Virus record (IMG/VR): IMGVR_UViG_3300036791_000806
Coordinates: 1 to 34,437 of that record
Origin: a virus
Length of the DNA: 34,437 bases
Strand: one strand, 5' to 3'
Shown: piece after piece, positions 13,591 through 20,551 of the stretch
How positions within the stretch are numbered: the first letter of the stretch is position 1
Layout of the letters: every line of letters starts with the position of its first letter
Program-made: the position numbers and the translations under genes
Notes under the pieces: model-generated
Told to the model about the DNA's origin: nothing
Seen by the model: only the letters and a program-made list of their open reading frames with translations
Database searches by the model: none

Positions 13591-13803
13591 GGATGCACAG
13601 CCGGCGGAGGACGTACTTACAAGGCTCGCCCTCCGCCGGTTTTGATTGTCACACCAAACGCCCGGATTTTACCCGACTTCCACAGAATCCGTAGCAATAG
13701 AAGGGTGAAACTGCTACGATAGCCGCAAATCGCAAATAGAGGGACCGCCGGGCCGGTCCCCGGCGGTCACACTAAACAAAGCCCGCTTCCCTCATCGAAA
13801 CCG
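13591..13803. promoter_or_regulatory. Divergent control region before the late operon
   Basis: Between the minus-strand HTH gene and the first late gene. GTCACAC-C/T-AAAC occurs at 13648-13659 and 13766-13777 (one mismatch), and there is a short CGCAAATCGCAAAT tandem. No convincing -35/-10 pair could be named. The repeats fit binding sites for the adjacent regulator; this is inference. Confidence 0.5.
13743..13768 (+). other. Perfect 10-base hairpin upstream of the late operon
   Basis: GACCGCCGGG, six-base loop, CCCGGCGGTC. Its right arm runs into the second GTCACACTAAAC repeat. It could be an operator palindrome or a leader hairpin. Confidence 0.6.
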
Positions 13804-14070
13804 GTGTCTTCAAAGATCCCCGTACACAGCGAGTTTGGCCTACTCGAGCTGGCGGACACCGCGCGTATCCGCCAGCTCGAGCGCGCCTCTAATGCTCAGT
13901 TTATACGACGCCACTCCGATGGCAAGCTGATGCGGATCATGCTCTACAGTTACGGCGAAGACCACGCCATGCCGCGGCGGCGCGGGAACCCGCAATCGGC
14001 CGTGCATGACTCTGAGACCGAGCAGAACGTGCAGAACGTGTGGACCTTCAAGAGGTGGGGGAGACCATGA
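13804..14070 (+). CDS. Hypothetical first gene of the late operon
   Basis: Open from GTG 13804 to 14070, 88 residues, but with a weak ribosome site, so the start is uncertain. The product has SEFGLLELADTARIRQLERA, RRHSDGKLMRIMLYSYGEDH and a disordered end. It overlaps the next ATG by ATGA. The unusual inverted repeat at 13843-13881 lies within it. I do not recognise the family. Confidence 0.5.
   Translation: MSSKIPVHSEFGLLELADTARIRQLERASNAQFIRRHSDGKLMRIMLYSYGEDHAMPRRRGNPQSAVHDSETEQNVQNVWTFKRWGRP
13843..13881 (+). repeat. Perfect 14-base inverted repeat
   Basis: CTCGAGCTGGCGGA (13843-13856) and TCCGCCAGCTCGAG (13868-13881) around an 11-base loop. It overlaps codons for LELAD...RQLE. A DNA-binding, packaging or recombination site, or an mRNA hairpin, are all possible. 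It is 335 bases upstream of the small-terminase gene. Confidence 0.7.
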
Positions 14071-14204
14071 TACCCTTTCGAGCGTTACTGATGATTCTCG
14101 CGATTATTTGCTTGTTTTTGGCGGCACTGGGAGTACCGGTGCCGCGCGGGAACCTGATGGCCGCCGGGCTCACCCTGTGGGCGATCGCGACAGTGCTCGC
14201 ATAA
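14067..14204 (+). CDS. 45-residue two-helix membrane protein
   Basis: ATG at 14067 overlaps the previous stop and has a strong GGTGGGGGAG site. The product has one helix (ALLMILAIICLFLAALGV), a short PVPRGN turn and a second helix (LMAAGLTLWAIATVLA). Two short hydrophobic segments and a tight turn resemble class II holins, and small membrane proteins are common just upstream of phage terminases. This is the best holin candidate in the window, but it is unproven. Confidence 0.65.
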   Translation: MIPFRALLMILAIICLFLAALGVPVPRGNLMAAGLTLWAIATVLA

Positions 14205-14215
14205 ATCCTATTCGT

Positions 14216-14671
14216 ATGAAGCGCATTGACCGGAAGGCCGCATTCCTGAAGGCGTACCGGATCACGGGCACCATCAGGGGCGCCTCGAAGGCGTGCCGGC
14301 AGGACGAGAGTGTTCACTACGCATGGCTCAAGAGCGACCCCAATTACCGCGTGGCGTTCGATGCCACGCAGGACGAGATCGGGCAGGTGCTCGAGGACGA
14401 GGCCGTGCGGCGCGCGCACGAGGGCGTCAAGCGCACGATGTACTACAAGGGGAAGCCGTTACACAACGGCCGGAAGATTGCCTACGAGGTCGAGTACTCC
14501 GACCAGCTACTCCTGGCGCTACTGAAGCGCTTCCGGCCCGAGAAGTATCGCGAGCGCACGACGACCGAGCACACGGGCTCGATCAACCTGGTCGAGCGGC
14601 TCACGGCCGCCCGCCAGAGGCTGATTGCGATGAAACGCGATGATACCGACAAGCCCACTGGAACTGCCTGA
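14216..14671 (+). CDS. terS: Terminase small subunit
   Basis: Start ATG 14216, 151 residues. An N-terminal helix-turn-helix-like region (FLKAYRITGTIRGASKACRQ) is followed by a tryptophan helix (HYAWLKSDPNYRVAF), a central helical oligomerisation part (EIGQVLEDEAVRRAHEGVK), a beta-hairpin (YKGKPLHNGRKIAYEV) and SDQLLLALLKRFRPEKYRER. This HTH-plus-S-D-x-LL...P-x-KYRER pattern is typical of many phage small terminases, which recognise the packaging site. The 3' end overlaps the large-subunit gene by 32 bases, and the gene order is the usual one. Confidence 0.85.
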   Translation: MKRIDRKAAFLKAYRITGTIRGASKACRQDESVHYAWLKSDPNYRVAFDATQDEIGQVLEDEAVRRAHEGVKRTMYYKGKPLHNGRKIAYEVEYSDQLLLALLKRFRPEKYRERTTTEHTGSINLVERLTAARQRLIAMKRDDTDKPTGTA

Positions 14672-16139
14672 TATCGCGCTGATCGAGGAGATCGCGCAGT
14701 TCAAGGACGATCCGCTGGGCTTCACGCTATGGGCGTTTCCCTGGCTCGAGAAAGGACCGCTCGAGGATTACAGCGGCCCGGATGACTGGCAGCGGGAACT
14801 GCTCGCCGATATCGGGAGCGAAGTGCGCCGCCACGGCTTTAACGGCATGGATGCCGTACTACCGATCCGCGAAGCCATCTCGTCAGGACATGGGATTGGC
14901 AAGAGCACGCTGTGCGGCATGCTCACGTGCTGGATCATGTCCACCAGGCCGAACTCGCAGGGCACGATCACCGCGAACACCTACCCGCAGCTCCAAACGA
15001 AGACCTGGCCCGCAATCCTCAAGTGGATGCGCCTGTGCATCACGTCCCACTGGTTCCAGCTCGGCGTGCAGAGAATCTTCGCGAAGGCCGCCCCCGAGAG
15101 TTGGTTCGTCTCCGCGCAGACCTGCCGCCGCGAAAACTCCGAGGCCTTCCACGGCCAGCACGCCGCGCGCTCGACGTCCTGGTACCTGTTCGATGAGGCC
15201 TCGGCAATCCCCGACGAGATCTGGGCCGCGGCCGAGGGCGGCCTGACCGACGGCGAGCCGATGATCTTCGCGTGGGGCAACCCCACGCGCAACTCGGGCA
15301 AGTTTCACCGCATCGTGTTCGGCAGCGAGCGCGACCGCTGGAAGCAGCGCGTCATCGACAGCCGCAATTGCCGCTTCACCAACAAGACGCTGCTCGAGGA
15401 GTGGATCGCCGATTACGGAGAGGACTCCGACTTTGTCCGGGTCCGCGTCCGCGGAATCGCGCCGCGGGCGGGCGAGCTGCAGTTCATCGACCAGGACAGG
15501 ATTTGGAACGCGCAGCAGCGCGAGGCGTCGAGCTTCCCGGATGACCCGCTGATCGCGGGCTTCGATGTGTCGGGCGGCGGCGCCGCGTGGAACGTCATCA
15601 GCTTCCGCCGGGGTCTGGACGCGCGCACGATCCCGGCCATCCGGATACCGGGGGAGCAGACGCGGGAGCGCTCGGCGATGGTCGCGAAGCTGGCCGAGAT
15701 TCTGGCCGATAAGCGGACGAGCTTCAAGGTCTCGATGATGTTCGTCGATTCGGCGTTCGGCGCGCCGTACGTCGAGCGCCTGAAGTCGATGGGCTTCACC
15801 AACGTCCAGGAGGTCAATTTCGGCGCGCGGGCGCCCGACCGCCACGACGCCAACATGCGGGCCTACATGTGGCGCCGCATGAAGGAGTGGCTCGACAAGG
15901 GCGCGATCCCGGGCGACACCGTGCTCGAGAGCGATCTCACCGGTCCCGGCTATCACCTGAACCGCAGCGAGCAGCTGGTGATCGAGGGCAAGCAGGAAAT
16001 GCAAAAGCGCGGCGTGGCGAGCCCGGACCAGGGGGACAGCCTGGCGCTGACATTCGCCGCGCATGTCGCGCCGGTGGACGCGCCCTCGTCTCCCGAGCAG
16101 CGTTTCATCGGCGGCGCGGTGGGGACTTGGATGGGGTAA
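14640..16139 (+). CDS. terL: Terminase large subunit (ATPase and nuclease)
   Basis: A 499-residue packaging motor. Walker A is SGHGIGKST (residues 82-90) and Walker B is SWYLFDEAS (180-188, acidic pair Asp185/Glu186). The nuclease half has GFDVSGGG (Asp309), MMFVDSAFGAP (Asp370) and SPDQGDSLAL (Asp466), the three metal-binding acidic residues of the RNase H-like fold. It packages DNA into the procapsid through the portal. The length is ordinary for headful or cos terminases. The start at ATG 14640 overlaps the small-subunit gene. Confidence 0.96.
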   Translation: MIPTSPLELPDIALIEEIAQFKDDPLGFTLWAFPWLEKGPLEDYSGPDDWQRELLADIGSEVRRHGFNGMDAVLPIREAISSGHGIGKSTLCGMLTCWIMSTRPNSQGTITANTYPQLQTKTWPAILKWMRLCITSHWFQLGVQRIFAKAAPESWFVSAQTCRRENSEAFHGQHAARSTSWYLFDEASAIPDEIWAAAEGGLTDGEPMIFAWGNPTRNSGKFHRIVFGSERDRWKQRVIDSRNCRFTNKTLLEEWIADYGEDSDFVRVRVRGIAPRAGELQFIDQDRIWNAQQREASSFPDDPLIAGFDVSGGGAAWNVISFRRGLDARTIPAIRIPGEQTRERSAMVAKLAEILADKRTSFKVSMMFVDSAFGAPYVERLKSMGFTNVQEVNFGARAPDRHDANMRAYMWRRMKEWLDKGAIPGDTVLESDLTGPGYHLNRSEQLVIEGKQEMQKRGVASPDQGDSLALTFAAHVAPVDAPSSPEQRFIGGAVGTWMG

Positions 16140-16147
16140 GTGATCTG

Positions 16148-16897
16148 ATGCTATTAGAGCGCACTCGACCTCCGCAAACACGCGAAAGATGGCTAGCCGC
16201 GATGACGGATCACCTGTGTCCGCTGATCGAGTCGATAGGCCTGAAATTGCCTTCTCGACTCCATATCGAGTATGACCTCATTGAATATGCGCGAGAGCGG
16301 ACAAAAGCAATAGGTCACTGCCTCCACGGGGATGGAAACCGAGACGGTAACCCACAAATTTATATTTCACCGGACTTGAATGATCCCGTGAAAATCGCGG
16401 AAGTGATCCTGCATGAACTCCTGCATGCCGCGCTTCCGATCAGAGTGAATCACGGCCAGCCTTTCGGTCAATACGCAAAACGGCTGGGTATTCGCATGAT
16501 GTCAACTGACGGAGTAACCCGGGCCACAGCGAAGCTGGACAACCATTTCAGATTTCTCATTGGCCTCATCGGTGATTACCCGCCTCCGCCCAAGATGTCG
16601 GATCCGACCACTATGCCAGAATCAGCGGATTATCCGCGCATGCTTTTTCATCGCACTAAGCCGCCAATAATCGTACATGGGAGAGCGAGCGAGGCTGCTT
16701 TCGGTAAGGAATGGGCGCGTTCACCTTGGCCTCAGGATGAGGCGTCACCGCAGGAGATCGATTGGGCTGGGGCATGGTTGAAGGGTCAAGGATTCCCCAA
16801 GACCTACTGGCACCGCGATACCGGCGAACGGCGGACCGTCCGCAATCCCACTGAAGAGAGGATTTTCGAAGGCAGTCTGCTTTGGCTTTTGGTGTAA
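16148..16897 (+). CDS. SprT-like zinc metallopeptidase fused to a YPR-FHR module
   Basis: I start at ATG 16148 (249 residues); sequence upstream in this frame is a shadow of the terminase. The N-terminal half has an HExxH site in EVILHELLHAALPIRVNHG (HELLH at 89-93, possible third ligand His102), as in SprT-like metallopeptidases. Residues 161-189 are DYPRMLFHRTKPPIIVHG... FGKEW, a module also found in the proteins at 22719 and 23048. The C-terminal end (WLKGQGFPKTYWHRDTGERR) is unassigned. It may cleave a host or capsid protein; the fused module suggests a virion-associated role. Enzyme activity is inferred from the motif only. Confidence 0.8.
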   Translation: MLLERTRPPQTRERWLAAMTDHLCPLIESIGLKLPSRLHIEYDLIEYARERTKAIGHCLHGDGNRDGNPQIYISPDLNDPVKIAEVILHELLHAALPIRVNHGQPFGQYAKRLGIRMMSTDGVTRATAKLDNHFRFLIGLIGDYPPPPKMSDPTTMPESADYPRMLFHRTKPPIIVHGRASEAAFGKEWARSPWPQDEASPQEIDWAGAWLKGQGFPKTYWHRDTGERRTVRNPTEERIFEGSLLWLLV

Positions 16898-16915
16898 GTC
16901 TGAGAGGTTGAACGT

Positions 16916-17077
16916 ATGGCAAAAAACGATAACGGCAACGACAAGGACATGAAGACCGGACGTCCTCCGAGGGACGAACAGACGAAGGCGCTCCAGAAGG
17001 CGCACGGGACGCCGGTCCGGCAGGCAACGCTGCCGCCCTACATCGGCAAGGACGCGATGCCCGGCGAGAAGGACTGA
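16916..17077 (+). CDS. Small charged protein, function unknown
   Basis: ATG 16916 with GAGAGG upstream, giving 53 residues. The sequence is very polar (MAKNDNGNDKDMKTGRPPRD) and ends PYIGKDAMPGEKD. It is probably disordered. No family recognised, and its reality rests on start quality and operon spacing. Confidence 0.5.
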   Translation: MAKNDNGNDKDMKTGRPPRDEQTKALQKAHGTPVRQATLPPYIGKDAMPGEKD

Positions 17078-17078
17078 A

Positions 17079-17157
17079 GAGATCGCGGGTGACAAGAACG
17101 GTCGGCTGGAGGTTTCCCTTCCCGGTTCTACCCGTCGAATGCGCTTCCCGCGATCTC
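17079..17157 (+). other. Intergenic inverted repeat (11-base arms)
   Basis: GAGATCGCGGG (17079-17089) and CCCGCGATCTC (17147-17157) pair perfectly around a 57-base interior, where AGAAC (17095-17099) and GTTCT (17125-17129) could form a second stem. It fills the 91-base gap between two genes. No T-run follows, so an RNA structure or processing site is more likely than a terminator. Confidence 0.55.
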
Positions 17158-17168
17158 GTAAACATGAT

Positions 17169-17603
17169 ATGGCAAAACTAACTGTACTCATGGGCGCTCC
17201 CGGGTCGGGCAAATCGACCTACGCGTCGCGCCTGGGCACCGTCGTCACCAATGTTGTAACCCAGGACCGGCGCACGCCGCAGGCCGCGGGCGAGATCGTC
17301 CACGAGTCCTACCGCCAGATCAATCAGCTGCTCTCGCAGGGCAAGGACGTCGTGTTCGATGCCACCAGCGTGAATCCCGCGGTGCGCAAGGCGGTCGTCG
17401 GGATCGCCCGGAAGCATGGCGCCGAGGCCGCAATCTGCGTCCTCGATACGCCGCTACAGACGTGCCTGGATTCGCAGCGCGGCAGGACGCGGGCGGTGCC
17501 TGAGGCCACCGTGCGCCGCATGCACGCCGAGGTGCGCAAGCAGATCCCGGGCCTGATGAAGGAAGGCTTTAAAAGCGTCGTCGTCACGCGCGACCGGAAA
17601 TAG
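17169..17603 (+). CDS. P-loop kinase (AAA_33/polynucleotide-kinase-like)
   Basis: Start ATG 17169, 144 residues. Residues 9-16 are the P-loop GAPGSGKS. Later motifs are DVVFDATSVNPAVRKAVVGI, AICVLDTPLQTCLDSQRGRT (lid arginines) and PEATVRRMHAEV. This fits small kinases of the zeta/polynucleotide kinase type that phosphorylate nucleic acid ends or nucleotides. No ligase or nucleotide-modifying partner is nearby, so the substrate is open: nucleic acid 5' ends, nucleotide metabolism or a host target. It sits in the late operon between terminase and portal genes, as accessory genes often do. Confidence 0.85.
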   Translation: MAKLTVLMGAPGSGKSTYASRLGTVVTNVVTQDRRTPQAAGEIVHESYRQINQLLSQGKDVVFDATSVNPAVRKAVVGIARKHGAEAAICVLDTPLQTCLDSQRGRTRAVPEATVRRMHAEVRKQIPGLMKEGFKSVVVTRDRK

Positions 17604-17611
17604 GAGGCCAT

Positions 17612-17827
17612 ATGCCGCTTAAGCCGGGAAAATCTCAGGCCGTCGTCAGTTCGAACATTTCGAAATTGCGAGGCGAGGGCAGAAAACAGCCCCAGGCCGT
17701 CGCGATCGCGCTTAAAACCGCGCGAGGGGGGAAGCCGCGAGTCGCGGTTGCGGTAAAGCAGCCGACCAAGGCCGGCCTCAAGGCGGTCCAAAACAGCCTG
17801 CGCAATCTGATGAAGGGACGCGCGTGA
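17612..17827 (+). CDS. Small basic protein of a common phage family
   Basis: ATG 17612 with AGGAGG four bases before it; 71 residues. MPLKPGKSQAVVSSNISKLR with PQAVAIALKTA is very like short phage proteins beginning MPLKKGKS...SSNIKKL...QAVAIAL of unknown function (from memory). Here a second basic segment (KQPTKAGLKAVQNSLRNLMK) extends it. It is probably an abundant small virion or DNA-binding protein. Confidence 0.7.
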   Translation: MPLKPGKSQAVVSSNISKLRGEGRKQPQAVAIALKTARGGKPRVAVAVKQPTKAGLKAVQNSLRNLMKGRA

Positions 17828-18012
17828 AGCGCGACCGGCCGGAGTGGTGGCTCCGTGCTTTAGGCGAGCAGGATCAATGCAAGGAAATGGCCTTGGAACG
17901 CGCGAAAGGAATAAGGGAAGGCGTTTCGCCCCTTCCCGTGTCAGGCGCGACCCTGAGCGCCTCCGCTCTACGCGGATGTAGCGTAACGGCGGAAGACCGT
18001 TATGGACGCTGA
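17824..18012 (+). CDS. Doubtful small ORF ending at a hairpin
   Basis: GTG 17824 overlaps the previous stop (GTGA), but later parts read unlike protein (SATLSASALRGCSVTAEDRYGR). It contains the hairpin at 17915-17937 and ends inside the one at 17980-18010. It may be short coding, or a 3' untranslated region with a fortuitous frame. Confidence 0.35.
   Translation: MKRDRPEWWLRALGEQDQCKEMALERAKGIREGVSPLPVSGATLSASALRGCSVTAEDRYGR
17915..17937 (+). other. GC-rich hairpin in the 17824 ORF
   Basis: GGGAAGGCG, TTT loop, CGCCCCTTCCC with a two-base bulge: a nine-pair stem. It lacks a following T-run. Confidence 0.45.
17980..18010. terminator. Hairpin at the convergent ends of 17824 and 18000 genes
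   Basis: AGCGT and AACGG (17980-17989) pair with CCGTT and ACGCT (17997-18001 and 18006-18010) across a seven-base loop and a four-base bulge. It lies where a plus-strand and a minus-strand gene end face to face, the usual place for a bidirectional terminator, but neither side has a T-run. Confidence 0.5.
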
Positions 18013-18323
18013 TCTAACGACCGGCAGAGTTCGCCTATGGCCGTAACCAGATTGCCAATCCGCTTATCGATGACGGCATCGCGCGATGCCTGTTCAGATC
18101 GCCATGCCGATTGTTCGGCTTTATTTTTCTGGTCGCGTTCATCCCAGATGGCTTGATAATGCTTGTCCCGTTCCTCCATGCGATGCCATATCGCCTGAAT
18201 TTCCGTTTGTTGTTCGCGCCACAAACGGCGGTTTTCTTCGTAATCCTTGCGCGCTTGCTCGATGTGCGCAGACGTCACATGTTCGAGTTGTTCAATCCGT
18301 TCATCAATACTCAAGGGATACAT
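18000..18323 (-). CDS. Coiled-coil IDER protein, lone minus-strand gene in the late operon
   Basis: A 107-residue, almost wholly helical protein (MYPLSIDERIEQLEHVTSAH, then heptad-rich RRLWREQQTEIQAIWHRMEE and a repeat of xxYQAIWDERDQK). It shares the IDER...L start with the 3368-3586 protein. It is the only minus-strand gene after 13804 and runs against the flow of the late operon. On the minus strand a TAAAAT (plus 18353-18358) could be its -10, with a poor -35. This suggests a separately expressed accessory gene, perhaps active in the prophage state. Function unknown. Confidence 0.7.
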   Translation of the reverse strand: MYPLSIDERIEQLEHVTSAHIEQARKDYEENRRLWREQQTEIQAIWHRMEERDKHYQAIWDERDQKNKAEQSAWRSEQASRDAVIDKRIGNLVTAIGELCRSLDQRP

Positions 18324-18324
18324 C

Positions 18325-18349
18325 CTTAACCGGATAGCGTCCGGCTAAG
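18325..18349. other. Hairpin upstream of the 18323 gene
   Basis: CTTAACCGGA, TAGCG loop, TCCGGCTAAG: nine pairs with one internal mismatch. It lies in the 41-base gap between the divergent portal and coiled-coil genes, so it could be an operator or a leader hairpin. Confidence 0.45.
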
Positions 18350-18364
18350 TCTATTTTACCCTAG

Positions 18365-20545
18365 GTGCCCCGTAAACAGTCCGAGGAAGACGTCCTAGCG
18401 ACCGCACGCGAGCGCTTCCGGCTCGCGCGCACCGCCGAGGAGGAGATCCGCAGGGAGGCCCGCATCGACCTGGAGTTCTGCGCCGGGAACCAGTGGGAGC
18501 AGGAGGACCGCGACCGCCGCATGCAGGGCGGACACCGCCGGCCGTGCCTCACCTTCAACAAATTGAGCGGCCCGCTCAATATGACCGCGAACGACGCGCG
18601 CCTGAATACGCCCGGCATCGAAGTGCACCCCGTCGATTCCGACGGAGACCCCGATACCGCAAAGGTCATCCAGGGCATGATCAATCACATCCAGGAGGTC
18701 AGTAAAGCCGACGAGGTTTACGAGACCGCGATCGAGCAATCGGCCTCCGGATCGTTCGGCTACTTCCGCGTGGGCAGCCGGTACTGCGGCGCCCGGAGCT
18801 TCGATCAGGAGCTGCGCATCGAGCGCGTGCTCGACCCCTTCACGATCTATATCGACCCCTTCGCACGGGAGTCCACCAAGAGCGACATGCGGTGGGCATT
18901 CGAACTCGAATTCATTCCGCGCGACGACTACGAGCGCGAGTACGGCGAATCGGCCGTTACGCAGATGAATTTCTACGACCACGGGGTAAATCCGGCCCCG
19001 GACTGGATCAGCCGGGAGGGCGTGCAGATCGCGAGGTACTGGGACGTCTCGATAGAAAACCACACCCTGGTCGCGATCGAGTGGCCCGACGGAAAGATCA
19101 CCAACATGCTGAAAGAGGAGGTCCCTGGCGACCTCCCGGACGGCCTCAAGTTCGCGACCGGCCCCGATGGTAAGCCGATCGAGCGGGACACCGAGATCCG
19201 CCGGATCACCGTCCGGAAGATCAACGGCATCGAGATCCTCGAAGAGACCGAGTGGCCCGGCCAGTGGGTCCCGATCCTGCCGGTGCTCGGCAAGGAGATG
19301 TATGTCGCGGGCAAGCGGTACCTGTTTTCGCTGGTCCGCTTCGCGCGCGATGCGCAGCGCCTGTACAACTTCTACCGCTCGGCAGAGGCCGAGACCGTGG
19401 CGCTCGGGACCAAGGCGCCCTGGGTGGGCGTGAAGGGCACGTTCAAAGACTCGAGGTGGGCCACGGCGAACACTACCAACTGGGCGTACCTCGAGTACGA
19501 GCCGATGGACATCGCGGGGCAGCCGGCGCCGGCGCCCATGCGGAATACGTTTGAGCCGCCCATCCAGGCGCTCTCGGCCGGCGCCATGCAGGCCTCTGAC
19601 GATATCAAGGCCACGACCAACGTCTTCGATGCATCGCTCGGCGCCATGGAGAACGACAGCTCGGGCATCGCGATCCAGCGCAGACAGACTCAATCGAGCC
19701 TGTCGAATGTCCACTTTGTCGACAACCTGAACCGCGCGATCCGCCAGGCCGGCGTGATCCTCACCGATCTGATCCCGAAGATCTACGACACCCCTCGCGA
19801 GGTGCGGATCCTGGGTGAGGACCGCAAACAGCAGATCGTCAAAGTCAACCAGGCCTACGTCGATGACAAGGGCATCGGCCGCTGTTATGACCTCGCCAAT
19901 GGCCAGTATGACGTCACGATCACGACCGGCCCCTCGTATCCGACGCAGCGCCAGCAGGCCTTCGACATGCTCACCAAGATGGCGCAGGCATACCCGCAGA
20001 TCATGTCGATCGCGGGCGACGTCATTTTCTCTAATGCCGATTTCCCGGGCGCCGATAAGCTCGCCGACCGCCTGCGCAAGACCCTCCCGCCGGGATTGCA
20101 GGACCCCGAGGAGGGGCAGCCGCAGATCCCGCCGGCCGCGGCCGCGCAGATGCAGCAGATGGCGCAGACCATCGATCAGTTGACTCAGGTGGTCAACGAG
20201 CAGAGCGACGAGATCCGCTCGCGCCGCGTCCGCTCGGAGTCGGAGGAGCGCGTCGAGCAGATGAAGATCGAGTCCTCCGACCGCCAGGCGGCCATGAAGG
20301 CGCAGGTCGACCTGATCGAGGCCGAGATCAAAGCGAAGTCGACCGAAGATATCGTCTTGTTGCGCGCGCAGCTCGCGTCGCTGCAGCAGCAGATCGGGGG
20401 CATGGCAAGCGGCCAGGCCGCGGCCGCATCGCAGCCGCCGCCGATCCCCGTCCCGCCGCTCGCCCCGGTGCCCCTCGCGGCAGCGGCCGGCATTCCGCCA
20501 GTCGCGATGCCGCCGGCAGCGGGCGGGCCGCCCGCTGGCCCGTAA
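18365..20545 (+). CDS. Portal protein (P22 gp1-like)
   Basis: GTG start at 18365, 726 residues, close to the 725 of P22 gp1. The order of features matches P22-type portals: a helical start, FCAGNQWEQEDRD, RPCLTFNKLSGPL, ERVLDPFTIYIDPFA, the VPILPVLGKEM and LVRFARDAQRLYNFYRSAEA region, and GIAIQRRQTQSSL followed by FVDNLNRAIRQAG. The C-terminal third is low-complexity with Gln/Ala/Pro repeats, like the P22 barrel tail but more disordered. It forms the dodecameric ring through which DNA enters and leaves. A 1027-residue frame on the other strand is a shadow of this GC-rich gene. Confidence 0.92.
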   Translation: MPRKQSEEDVLATARERFRLARTAEEEIRREARIDLEFCAGNQWEQEDRDRRMQGGHRRPCLTFNKLSGPLNMTANDARLNTPGIEVHPVDSDGDPDTAKVIQGMINHIQEVSKADEVYETAIEQSASGSFGYFRVGSRYCGARSFDQELRIERVLDPFTIYIDPFARESTKSDMRWAFELEFIPRDDYEREYGESAVTQMNFYDHGVNPAPDWISREGVQIARYWDVSIENHTLVAIEWPDGKITNMLKEEVPGDLPDGLKFATGPDGKPIERDTEIRRITVRKINGIEILEETEWPGQWVPILPVLGKEMYVAGKRYLFSLVRFARDAQRLYNFYRSAEAETVALGTKAPWVGVKGTFKDSRWATANTTNWAYLEYEPMDIAGQPAPAPMRNTFEPPIQALSAGAMQASDDIKATTNVFDASLGAMENDSSGIAIQRRQTQSSLSNVHFVDNLNRAIRQAGVILTDLIPKIYDTPREVRILGEDRKQQIVKVNQAYVDDKGIGRCYDLANGQYDVTITTGPSYPTQRQQAFDMLTKMAQAYPQIMSIAGDVIFSNADFPGADKLADRLRKTLPPGLQDPEEGQPQIPPAAAAQMQQMAQTIDQLTQVVNEQSDEIRSRRVRSESEERVEQMKIESSDRQAAMKAQVDLIEAEIKAKSTEDIVLLRAQLASLQQQIGGMASGQAAAASQPPPIPVPPLAPVPLAAAAGIPPVAMPPAAGGPPAGP

Positions 20546-20551
20546 GAGTTT

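Noticed and set aside
12860-13645. A 261-residue plus-strand frame opposite the double-HTH gene
   Set aside because: The minus strand encodes two clear HTH units; the plus frame is Arg/Ser-rich and featureless.
14883-16181. A 432-residue minus-strand frame opposite the large terminase
   Set aside because: Same shadow effect; terminase motifs on the plus strand are clear.
17974-18040. A possible tRNA (GCGGATGTAGCGTAACGG ...)
   Set aside because: The start resembles a tRNA acceptor and D-arm, but no anticodon or T-arm pairing could be made; the sequence folds better as the hairpin at 17980-18010.
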